A DNA stretch of 5,407 nucleotides from Nitrososphaerota archaeon (GTDB lineage Archaea; Thermoproteota; Nitrososphaeria; Nitrososphaerales; Nitrosopumilaceae): assembly GCA_030611185.1 (NCBI GenBank), contig JAUWQG010000068.1, forward strand, positions 1 to 5,407, read 5' to 3'. The position numbers and the translations under genes are program-made. Every line of letters begins with the position of its first letter. The first letter of the stretch is position 1. Below are positions 1 to 5,036 of this stretch, piece by piece. The notes under the pieces were generated by a model. It was given only the letters and a program-made list of their open reading frames with translations, made no database searches and was not told the DNA's origin.

Positions 1-495
1 AAATTAATTGATGAAGAAAAAATCATGATTGTTGATGCAAGACCATTTAAAATGAATGGTGAAACCTTTGAGTCTGGAGATCTTTTGTATGATACAGAAC
101 CATTTCCATTCACACATTTAACGCAGTTGATTTTACAAGGAATTAAAAAAATTCATGCAAAACGTCTGGTCGTTGACTCGTTGTCAGTGTTAAGTATCCA
201 ATATGGCAATCAATTCAATACACGTCAAGGAATACAAAAAATGATTTATGCTTTGGATGAAAGAAAATGCACATCAATTTTTATTTCAGAGAATATAGAT
301 TCTAGAACTCCACCTGAATGGTATGCAGCATCTGGAATAGTACTATTAAATCACGTTCAAAAAACAAATACTATGGAAAGATCTATCCAAGTGATCAAAA
401 TGAGAGGTACAAAACATAGTGAGCAAACATATCCAATACGATTCAATGAAAATGGGTATCATGTATTGCATCCTAGATTACAAACAATGAGTTGA
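1..495 (+). CDS. KaiC-like RecA-superfamily ATPase, C-terminal part (5' end outside window)
   Basis: The reading frame is open from the first base, so this is the last 164 residues of a longer protein. The ATG at base 25 is internal and should not be taken as the start. A Walker B strand is visible (RLVVDSLS, residues about 55-62 of the part seen): hydrophobic residues ending in Asp and Ser, as in KaiC/RadA ATPases. Near the C-terminus, MRGTKHSEQTYPIRF followed by an ENGYHV strand matches the usual end of a KaiC domain, where an R-G-T-K-H segment contacts the nucleotide of the neighbouring subunit. The Walker A motif must lie left of the window. Archaeal KaiC-like proteins are hexameric or monomeric signalling ATPases with mostly unknown targets, and this one cannot be tied to a process. 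Its TGA stop directly abuts the stop of the opposite gene. Confidence 0.82.
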   Translation, partial: KLIDEEKIMIVDARPFKMNGETFESGDLLYDTEPFPFTHLTQLILQGIKKIHAKRLVVDSLSVLSIQYGNQFNTRQGIQKMIYALDERKCTSIFISENIDSRTPPEWYAASGIVLLNHVQKTNTMERSIQVIKMRGTKHSEQTYPIRFNENGYHVLHPRLQTMS

Positions 496-1719
496 TTACT
501 TTAATTTCTTAATTTCTTGCGCAACTAAAGGCAAGAATGCACCTACATCTGATACTATTCCTAGAGCCTGCCATGTTCCTCTGTCCATTAATTTGGTAAC
601 TGTAGGCTGATTGATATCAATAACAACTGCCTTTACATTTGAAGGAAGCATGTTTCCAGTTGCAATAGAGTGAAGCATAGTGGAAATCATTATCACCATG
701 CTTGCACCTTTCAGAACTTTTTTGTACTCTCTTTGAGCTTGTGCAACATCTGTGATGACATCAGGTAAGGGACCATCATCTCTAATTGAGCTTGCCAAAA
801 CAAAGGGAACTTTATTTTTTACACACTCGTAAAAAATTCCACTTTTTAATTTTTTCTGCTGAACCATTTTTGGAATAGATCCTGCCTTGAAAACAGCATT
901 AATGGTATCCATGTGGTTCCTATGGCCTCTTTTAGCAAGTGTTGCGTCTTTTACATACATCCCTAATGATGTTCCCAAAGTGGCATATTCAATATCATGT
1001 ACTGCTAATGCATTACCTGCTAGCAACCCATGGACATATCCATCTTTGATCAATTCTGCTACAGAATCTGCAGCGCCAGTATGAACTATTGCCGGACCTC
1101 CAACAATGATAATTTTCCCACCTTTTTTTGTTGTTTGAATAATGTCTTGCGCAACTTTTTTTGCAATGTGTTGAGTAGGTCGTTCACTGGAACTACCACT
1201 CCCCATAAATGAAAAAATATTTGCTTTGTCTCTTGGTCTTTGAGGTGGTGTAACTTTTACACCTATTTCATCGACAACTATCAAATCATTTTTTTTAATA
1301 TCTCTTATTGGAACACAGAATGCATGATTTTTCTTAACAACAACACACTTGTCCATCATTTGATCCTCAACTTGAATCCATGAATTGTTATGAAATATCC
1401 AAGTATCATTATTTGTAGTACTGTAAAAATTATCAGGCATTACCATATTTTTTATTGCTTTTTTTAATTTTACTTGTTTTTCATTATGAGGCGTAGCTCC
1501 TTCTCTATGAATATCATCTGTGATTTCTTCAAGATGTCCTGCGTTTTTCCCTGTAACTAAAAGTTTAACATAACTAGAATCTTTTTTCTTTTTACCCACA
1601 GTTAATTCTAAAATCTCAAATTCTCCACCTCTATTCATAATCTTATCGAAAATTTTTGTTAATATCATAGAGTCAATTAAGTGACCACTCACTTCCACTT
1701 CTTGAGAATATTTTTTCAT
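496..1719 (-). CDS. TIGR00300-family LOR/SDH-domain protein, probable archaeal ornithine cyclodeaminase
   Basis: A 407-residue protein counted from the ATG at 1719. A TTG codon lies directly before that ATG and an in-frame TGA lies four codons upstream of it, so the start is well bounded. Residues about 3-100 resemble the LOR/SDH conserved N-terminal domain (the SGHLIDSMILTKIFD segment). The C-terminal half looks like a dinucleotide-binding Rossmann-type domain with family-typical stretches: GGPAIVHTGA (207-216), GNALAVHD (235-242) and SSIRDDGPLPD (310-320). The full length agrees with the archaeal stand-alone form. Family members include an archaeal ornithine cyclodeaminase (ornithine to proline plus ammonia, NAD-dependent) and the C-terminal domain of cyanobacterial AgrE/ArgZ. 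A role in proline synthesis or ornithine turnover is therefore likely, though not proven by neighbours. A possible box A lies at 1759-1768. Confidence 0.83.
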   Translation of the reverse strand: MKKYSQEVEVSGHLIDSMILTKIFDKIMNRGGEFEILELTVGKKKKDSSYVKLLVTGKNAGHLEEITDDIHREGATPHNEKQVKLKKAIKNMVMPDNFYSTTNNDTWIFHNNSWIQVEDQMMDKCVVVKKNHAFCVPIRDIKKNDLIVVDEIGVKVTPPQRPRDKANIFSFMGSGSSSERPTQHIAKKVAQDIIQTTKKGGKIIIVGGPAIVHTGAADSVAELIKDGYVHGLLAGNALAVHDIEYATLGTSLGMYVKDATLAKRGHRNHMDTINAVFKAGSIPKMVQQKKLKSGIFYECVKNKVPFVLASSIRDDGPLPDVITDVAQAQREYKKVLKGASMVIMISTMLHSIATGNMLPSNVKAVVIDINQPTVTKLMDRGTWQALGIVSDVGAFLPLVAQEIKKLK

Positions 1720-1758
1720 CAAGTAAATTCATCAATATTCCCTCAAAAAGGTTTGGGG

Positions 1759-1768
1759 ATAAAATTAA
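1759..1768 (-). promoter_or_regulatory. Possible box A (TATA element) for the ornithine cyclodeaminase-like gene
   Basis: On the minus strand this reads TTAATTTTAT, about 40-50 bases upstream of the ATG at 1719. That would place a transcript start about 15 bases before the ATG. It lies in the 70-base gap after the upstream same-strand gene. The gap is long enough for a separate promoter, although read-through from 2137 is also possible. The match is loose in AT-rich DNA. Confidence 0.3.
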
Positions 1769-1789
1769 GCACAAAATTTGTTAAATTAT

Positions 1790-2137
1790 CTATACTGGCA
1801 AAATTACTTTTCCTTTAAATTCCGGAATATTATCCGTTTGAAACACTTGTTCATACTGTTCTTTTTGTTCTTTAGTTATGCCTTGTGCAATTGATTTGGA
1901 AGTCCCATTTTTATCCACTAATGCTAGAATATATCCACTAGTATCAGTCAAAACAAAGCCCGCAGTCTCATCCACAAATGCATACAAATTCTCCTCCCCC
2001 ACAGGTTCCCAAATATTGGTCTTGTTATCTCTCAAAGCTAAGGCAGGCATGGCTTTTCCATCTGTAATTTTATTTAGATATTCTCTTGTTTCTGCAACTC
2101 TTTTTTGACCACGTTTCAATGCTTGAAAATATTGCAT
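1790..2137 (-). CDS. Hypothetical protein, 115 residues, no recognised family
   Basis: I do not recognise this protein. The N-terminal 25 residues are basic and likely helical (LKRGQKRVAETREYLNKI). The middle (about 30-78) alternates hydrophobic strands with turns: MPALALRD, WEPVGEENLYAFVDE, GFVLTD, GYILALVDKNG. This suggests a small beta-rich fold. A charged helix follows (KEQKEQYEQVF) and the protein ends in a short strand, VILPV. There is no signal peptide, membrane segment or cysteine motif, so it is probably cytosolic. The ATG at 2137 is supported by a well-placed box A about 25 bases upstream, typical of a leaderless archaeal message. It lies 70 bases upstream of the cyclodeaminase-like gene on the same strand and could be co-transcribed with it. 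The reverse-strand reading frame at 1878-2108 is its shadow. Confidence 0.75.
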   Translation of the reverse strand: MQYFQALKRGQKRVAETREYLNKITDGKAMPALALRDNKTNIWEPVGEENLYAFVDETAGFVLTDTSGYILALVDKNGTSKSIAQGITKEQKEQYEQVFQTDNIPEFKGKVILPV

Positions 2138-2157
2138 ATATTACTAAAATTTGAAAG

Positions 2158-2167
2158 AATATAAAAA
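2158..2167 (-). promoter_or_regulatory. Box A (TATA element) for the gene starting at 2137
   Basis: On the minus strand the sequence reads TTTTTATATT, centred about 25-26 bases upstream of the ATG. This is the distance expected for archaeal TBP binding when transcription starts at or within a base or two of the start codon. No Shine-Dalgarno-like purine run precedes the ATG, which also fits a leaderless transcript. Confidence 0.6.
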
Positions 2168-2281
2168 TGATGACGGAATTTTAACAAACCTTTCTCAAAA
2201 CATCAAAAATAAAAATTATGAAATTTAGAATTATTAAAAATATTATTTGAATTATCTATTTTATTTTGTATGTCAAAATTC

Positions 2282-2293
2282 TATTTTAAAATA
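2282..2293. repeat. 12-base perfect palindrome TATTTTAAAATA
   Basis: The sequence equals its own reverse complement. It is the first of two AT-only palindromes in the divergent intergenic region, 17 bases before the second. It could be a regulator operator or simply chance in DNA this AT-rich. Confidence 0.4.
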
Positions 2294-2310
2294 ATCATTT
2301 TTTGTACAGT

Positions 2311-2326
2311 ATTTTAAATTTAAAAT
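2311..2326. repeat. 16-base perfect palindrome ATTTTAAATTTAAAAT
   Basis: A perfect 16-base inverted repeat with no spacer, 75-90 bases upstream of the ATG at 2401 and outside both predicted box A elements. It shares the core TTTTAAA with the palindrome at 2282-2293. A dimeric regulator site is possible, but low sequence complexity makes chance a serious alternative. Confidence 0.45.
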
Positions 2327-2400
2327 TTGAATTAAATGGTTTTTTAAATTGTAAAAACTAAAAATATCTTAAAATTTTGATTTGATAATGCTGTAAATTT

Positions 2401-2748
2401 ATGAATAGGTTTAGATTATATGATGCTTTTTCACAAGTACGAAAAAATATGCCCTTAACAAATAATGTAATTATAAAATTAAATGAAATAACGACTATGG
2501 TTGAAGATAAAAACAATTTGAAATATTCTGAAACTGAAGAAATAAAATCAATTTTTAAGATAATAATTGAAACCGGTGAAAGATATGATTTAGATGATAT
2601 TGAATCGTGGTTTGAAAATGAGGGAAGCTGGACCAATAAAACATCGAGAGTTAGAATAGTAAACTTGGCCCATTATGTACAAAATAAATTTCAGCAAACA
2701 CTAAAGCTAAAAATCATTTCTGATGATGATTGCGGTTGTGGGGATTAG
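2401..2748 (+). CDS. Hypothetical protein with acidic cysteine tail (DDDCGCGD), 115 residues
   Basis: I recognise no family. The ATG at 2401 is bounded by an in-frame TAA at 2386-2388. No Shine-Dalgarno sequence is visible, so a leaderless message is plausible. The protein is largely helical and charged: an N-terminal basic helix (RLYDAFSQVRK), an acidic middle (ETEEIKSIFKIIIETGERYDLDD, about residues 44-66), and a conserved-looking segment ESWFENEGSWTNKTSRVRIV (68-87). The last eight residues are DDDCGCGD: two cysteines one residue apart among four aspartates. Such a tail could bind metal or be redox-active, but this is inference. There is no signal peptide or membrane segment. Its TAG stop overlaps the stop of the opposing gene by four bases. 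The reverse-strand frame at 2358-2636 is a shadow. Confidence 0.7.
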   Translation: MNRFRLYDAFSQVRKNMPLTNNVIIKLNEITTMVEDKNNLKYSETEEIKSIFKIIIETGERYDLDDIESWFENEGSWTNKTSRVRIVNLAHYVQNKFQQTLKLKIISDDDCGCGD

Positions 2749-2978
2749 GTTTCAAGTTTTTCTAATAACCTTCCAACAATTGCAGCATTTTCTTTTCTTT
2801 CCTTCATAATTTCCTCAATTCTTTGCTCATTTTGTTTTGTTTTATTATCCATTGATATTATTTGAATATACTCTTCATCCAAGTCATTATTTTCTTGCAA
2901 TCTCTTAATTATTTCAAAAAGTATCCCAATTATTTGCTTTTGTGCTTCAATTAATTCGTCTTTTGAGGTTTCAGACAT
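2745..2978 (-). CDS. Small coiled-coil protein, 77 residues, function unknown
   Basis: This short, highly charged protein is predicted to be almost all helix. Hydrophobic residues recur at heptad-like spacing (LIEAQKQIIGILFEIIKRL, about residues 9-27), and a second amphipathic helix runs from about residue 46 to the end (RIEEIMKERKENAAIVGRLL). A short linker, NNDLDEEYIQ, separates the two, so a helical hairpin or dimeric coiled coil is likely. Its ATG lies only three bases after the stop of the HD-domain gene, so the two are almost certainly one transcript and may work together. No family is recognised. The stop overlaps the stop of the convergent gene at 2748. Confidence 0.66.
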   Translation of the reverse strand: MSETSKDELIEAQKQIIGILFEIIKRLQENNDLDEEYIQIISMDNKTKQNEQRIEEIMKERKENAAIVGRLLEKLET

Positions 2979-2981
2979 TTT

Positions 2982-3512
2982 TTATTTTCCCATTAATTGA
3001 TTAAATAATTTTAGAATATTTGAATCTGTTATTCCTTTTTTAGCAGAATCAAAAAATGGCGATAATTCTTGTACCGAGTATTTTTCTTCTGAATAAATTT
3101 TTGCTTGAAGTGCCATTTCCAATTTGTCAATTTGATGAACAAAATTTGCTTCTTTTGAATCATTTTTTTGATATTCATCCCAAATGACAAGATATTGTTT
3201 TTGCAAATTTTCTGGTAAATGAGACATAATATTTTCCATAGTTTTATTTTCCAAAATTAATTTTTCGTCTTTTGATTTTTGCTTGGGTGTAAAATCACCC
3301 GTGATTGATTCTGCCAAGTCATGTAGGAGAATCATCTTTAGAATTTTTTGGGTGTTATATTCCTGAGAATCAGATAGAATCATTCCAATTATTGCCATAG
3401 AATATGTGTGATCAGCTACTGATTCTGGATTTTTTATTGCAAGTTTATCAATCCAACCTTGTCTTGGAATTGTTTTGAGATTTGCTGCAATGTTTAAAAA
3501 ATCTAAAATCAA
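2982..3512 (-). CDS. HD-domain protein, HDDC2/YfbR-type 5'-nucleotidase-like
   Basis: Taken from the TTG at 3512 the protein has 176 residues and begins MILDFLNIAANLKTIPRQGW, matching the usual N-terminus of HDDC2/YfbR relatives. The metal-binding HD set is complete: H35 (VADHT), H64-D65 (LLHDLAE) with E68, and D129 (QIDKLE). R17 (PRQGW) and the GDFTP segment after the HD pair also fit. Family members hydrolyse deoxynucleoside 5'-monophosphates using a divalent metal, in the cytosol, helping balance nucleotide pools. The frame stays open upstream to a GTG at 3638, but that start would run 35 bases into the divergent PduO gene. A TTG at 3545 is another option. The coiled-coil gene follows three bases downstream. 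Family assignment is firm; the exact substrate is not. Confidence 0.82.
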   Translation of the reverse strand: MILDFLNIAANLKTIPRQGWIDKLAIKNPESVADHTYSMAIIGMILSDSQEYNTQKILKMILLHDLAESITGDFTPKQKSKDEKLILENKTMENIMSHLPENLQKQYLVIWDEYQKNDSKEANFVHQIDKLEMALQAKIYSEEKYSVQELSPFFDSAKKGITDSNILKLFNQLMGK

Positions 3513-3560
3513 GATTAATTTTTTGTTATTGGTATGATTAATCAATTTTTCTAGATTTAG

Positions 3561-3566
3561 TTTATA
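3561..3566. promoter_or_regulatory. Possible shared TATA element between divergent HD and PduO genes
   Basis: The bases read TTTATA on the plus strand and TATAAA on the minus strand. On the plus strand this would place a transcript start about 14 bases before the TTG at 3604. On the minus strand it would place a start near 3538, about 25 bases before the TTG at 3512, and would exclude the upstream TTG at 3545. It is the most TATA-like sequence in the 91-base gap, but direction and use are inferred only. Confidence 0.3.
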
Positions 3567-3603
3567 CGAATAACATAATAGTAAATCAAGCAGATTATAA
3601 TTA

Positions 3604-4155
3604 TTGAAGATATATACCAAAACTGGTGATGATGGCACTACTGGTGTGCAAGGAAACTCACGCCTGAATAAATACCATCCTAGGATTATTGCTTATGGTA
3701 CAATTGATGAGGCAAATGCCTCTATGGGTATAGTTTTGACAAATAAATTATATTCTGATATTGTTGAAATTTTAACACAAATTCAAAATGATTTATTTGT
3801 AGTTGGATCAGATCTCTCCAATCCAGATTTAATTCAGAGCGAAAATAGGATTACTTCGTCAATGGTGACCAGACTAGAAAAAATAATAGATCATTACGAA
3901 AGGGAATTACCTCCATTAACTAATTTTATCTTACCTGGAGGGGATATTTCCGCATCGCAACTACATTTTACTAGAACAATTGTACGAAGAGCTGAAACAT
4001 GTCTTGTTTTACTAAATGAGCAAGAAAAGATCAATGAAAATTGTATAAAATTCATCAATCGTTTATCCGATCTTTTATTTGTTTTAGGACGTGTATTGAA
4101 CAAGAGGAAAGGAAAAAATGATATCGTATGGAAAGCCGAAAAAGCCAAACTTTAA
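3604..4155 (+). CDS. PduO-type corrinoid (cob(I)alamin) adenosyltransferase
   Basis: This 183-residue protein has the family's usual length and motifs. The N-terminal ATP-binding loop is TKTGDDGTTG (residues 5-14). R27 and YGTIDEANA (31-39) follow, including D35. F108-ILPGG (108-113) contains the phenylalanine that sits under the corrin ring. LHFTRTIVRRAE (120-131) carries the conserved arginines and Glu, and INRLSDLLFVLGR (151-163) closes the fold. It transfers the adenosyl group of ATP to cob(I)alamin to make coenzyme B12, probably as a trimer in the cytosol. The start is TTG: an in-frame TAA lies two codons upstream, and MKIYTKTGDDG is the expected N-terminus. It is divergent from the HD gene and followed 27 bases later by tRNA-Phe. 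No other B12 gene is in view. The reverse frame at 3894-4148 is a shadow. Confidence 0.93.
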   Translation: MKIYTKTGDDGTTGVQGNSRLNKYHPRIIAYGTIDEANASMGIVLTNKLYSDIVEILTQIQNDLFVVGSDLSNPDLIQSENRITSSMVTRLEKIIDHYERELPPLTNFILPGGDISASQLHFTRTIVRRAETCLVLLNEQEKINENCIKFINRLSDLLFVLGRVLNKRKGKNDIVWKAEKAKL

Positions 4156-4159
4156 TTTT
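4151..4159 (+). promoter_or_regulatory. Probable box A for tRNA-Phe
   Basis: TTTAATTTT is centred about 28 bases before the first base of the mature tRNA, the expected spacing for an archaeal TATA element. It overlaps the stop codon of the adenosyltransferase gene, so the tRNA promoter sits in the last codons of its neighbour. Confidence 0.45.
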
Positions 4160-4182
4160 GCATCTAAGAGAATTTTCAATGT

Positions 4183-4256
4183 GCCAGGGTAGCTCAGCCT
4201 GGGAGAGCACTCGGCTGAAGACCGGGCTGTCGCGCGTTCAAATCTCGCCCCTGGCA
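4183..4256 (+). tRNA. tRNA-Phe (anticodon GAA)
   Basis: The cloverleaf is 74 bases with no intron and no encoded CCA. The acceptor stem GCCAGGG/CCCTGGC pairs fully. D stem GCTC/GAGC pairs around an AGCCTGGGA loop. Anticodon stem CTCGG/CCGGG encloses CTGAAGA, with anticodon GAA at 4217-4219 and G37 next to it, as required for wyosine-type modification of archaeal tRNA-Phe. The T loop is TTCAAAT. The T stem GCGCG/CTCGC has one unpaired position, C4235 against T4245 (52-62 in standard numbering). The G1-C72 end and A73 are normal. Confidence 0.96.
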
Positions 4257-4273
4257 CTCTCATAACTTCATAC

Positions 4274-4296
4274 TTTTATTTTTAAAATTGTTTTTT
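4274..4296 (+). terminator. T-rich terminator after tRNA-Phe
   Basis: TTTTATTTTT at 4274-4283 and a run of six T at 4291-4296 begin 18 bases after the tRNA. Archaeal RNA polymerase stops at such T tracts without needing a hairpin, and none is obvious here. Confidence 0.5.
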
Positions 4297-4313
4297 GAGA
4301 AGGACAAGTATTC

Positions 4314-4322
4314 TTAATATAT
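4314..4322 (+). promoter_or_regulatory. Box A for the zinc-ribbon microprotein gene
   Basis: TTAATATAT is centred 25 bases upstream of the ATG at 4343, the spacing of a leaderless archaeal promoter. It follows directly after the tRNA terminator, so the small gene appears to have its own transcript. Confidence 0.55.
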
Positions 4323-4342
4323 GCAGGTTACCTTTCATAATC

Positions 4343-4450
4343 ATGAAATACTGCAACGATTGTTTAACTCCGATTAATAGTAATTCAAAAGAAGAGTATT
4401 GTGATTTTTGTAAAAAAGAGAGAGCCAAAAAAGCAAGTTCTGTGGCTTAG
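4343..4450 (+). CDS. Two-CXXC zinc-ribbon microprotein, 35 residues
   Basis: ATG at 4343 to TAG at 4448-4450 encodes a 35-residue protein. It starts MKYCNDC and has a second pair, YCDFC, with 12 residues between the two CXXC knuckles (C4, C7, C20, C23). This is the standard arrangement for one structural zinc ion in a ribbon. A basic tail, KKERAKKASSVA, follows. Support for it being a real gene comes from the paired cysteine knuckles and the well-placed box A at 4314-4322; there is no Shine-Dalgarno sequence. The family is not recognised. Small archaeal zinc ribbons often bind nucleic acid or assist larger machines, and the basic tail would fit this, but the role is unknown. The PNK-like kinase starts 66 bases downstream on the same strand. 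Confidence 0.68.
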   Translation: MKYCNDCLTPINSNSKEEYCDFCKKERAKKASSVA

Positions 4451-4516
4451 GATTGATTTTCTAGTCAAACTATCAAATGGTGTTTTTGTATTGAATGTTT
4501 TTGGTATTAATGAAAA

Positions 4517-5011
4517 ATGTTAGTAACAATCTTAGTTGGCTCTAGCGGAAGTGGCAAGTCCACTCATGCCAAGACCTTGGGTAAGGTAATTTGCTCCACA
4601 GACAAATATGTTGAAGAGCAGGCAAGCATACTTGGAGTAAGTTATGATAACGCATTCAAAATGTCACAGCCAACTGGCATCTTTAAGAAATTTACAAAGT
4701 ACTTTTATGAAGATATAGAGTACTGTATAAGAAATGACCAGGATTTTGTGATTGACAGAACTAACCTAGGCTCTGAAATGAGATGTAGTCTTATCTCTAA
4801 ACTCAGGGAAATGGCAAGAAAATATGGGAAAACAATCATCATCAAAGGAGTCTATTTTGTAACTCCTGAGAATATCATTTGGAAAAGATTAGAAAACAGA
4901 GAGATTGTAGAGTGCAAATCAATTCCTGCAATGCTTGTAGAGGAACAAATTGAAAAATATGAACATCCTTCTATTGAGGAGGGGTTTGATTACTTGATCA
5001 AAAAATTATGA
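4517..5011 (+). CDS. Stand-alone P-loop kinase of the AAA_33 / T4 polynucleotide-kinase-like group
   Basis: The 164-residue protein is a single kinase domain. Walker A is GSSGSGKST (residues 8-16). D29 in CSTDKY lies where T4 polynucleotide kinase has its catalytic Asp. VIDRTN (78-83) matches the second conserved strand, R124 and R128 form a likely lid, and the C-terminal pattern IEKYEHPSIEEGFDYLI is typical of this group. Relatives phosphorylate 5'-hydroxyl ends of RNA or DNA, or small molecules; the substrate cannot be read from the sequence. There is no fused phosphatase or ligase domain. The start at ATG 4517 places the first beta strand (MLVTILVG) directly before the P-loop; an ATG at 4510 is in another frame. 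No strong box A or ribosome-binding site is visible. It could be read with the zinc-ribbon gene upstream. Confidence 0.82.
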   Translation: MLVTILVGSSGSGKSTHAKTLGKVICSTDKYVEEQASILGVSYDNAFKMSQPTGIFKKFTKYFYEDIEYCIRNDQDFVIDRTNLGSEMRCSLISKLREMARKYGKTIIIKGVYFVTPENIIWKRLENREIVECKSIPAMLVEEQIEKYEHPSIEEGFDYLIKKL

Positions 5012-5021
5012 AAATACTGAA

Positions 5022-5034
5022 TAATTAAAAAAGT
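5022..5034 (-). terminator. T-rich terminator of the phosphatidyltransferase gene
   Basis: On the minus strand the bases right after the TAA stop read GACTTTTTTAATT, with six T in a row. It lies within the 25-base gap between the two convergent stops, and suits archaeal intrinsic termination. Confidence 0.4.
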
Positions 5035-5036
5035 CA

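Larger units (their letters stand above)
2138..2400. other. Extremely AT-rich divergent intergenic region
   Basis: A 263-base gap between two divergently transcribed genes of unknown function. A hand count of bases 2161-2400 gives about 35 G or C in 240 (about 15%), far below the flanking genes. It must hold both promoters: the left-facing box A at 2158-2167, and a right-facing element near 2369-2378 (TTAAAATTTT) about 25-30 bases before the ATG at 2401. Two perfect AT-only palindromes lie inside it. I found no reading frame of useful length and no RNA gene. Confidence 0.7.

Noticed and set aside
887..1212. Two plus-strand open frames (887-1084 and 1030-1212)
   Set aside because: They lie fully antisense to the well-supported LOR/SDH gene, with low-complexity Ser/Phe/Cys-rich translations and no recognisable motif.
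1878..2108. Plus-strand 76-residue frame
   Set aside because: Antisense shadow of the 1790-2137 gene, which has the better promoter and a more protein-like composition.
2138..2400. Replication origin in the AT-rich spacer
   Set aside because: I see no G-rich origin recognition boxes, and no cdc6/orc1 gene is nearby; AT richness alone is not enough.
2358..2636. Minus-strand 92-residue frame rich in Ile/Phe/Ser
   Set aside because: Mirror of the 2401-2748 gene. Its hydrophobic character comes from reading an AT-rich, Lys/Glu/Asn-rich gene backwards; it is not a real membrane protein.
3894..4148. Minus-strand 84-residue frame
   Set aside because: Antisense to the strongly supported PduO gene.
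4183..4256. tRNA-Phe as an integration site for a mobile element
   Set aside because: I saw no second copy of the tRNA 3' end and no integrase or other mobile gene in the window, so there is no support beyond the general fact that tRNAs are common attachment sites.
4321..4377. Short frame from the ATG at 4321
   Set aside because: Only 18 residues, no motif, and its start codon lies inside the box A used by the zinc-ribbon gene.
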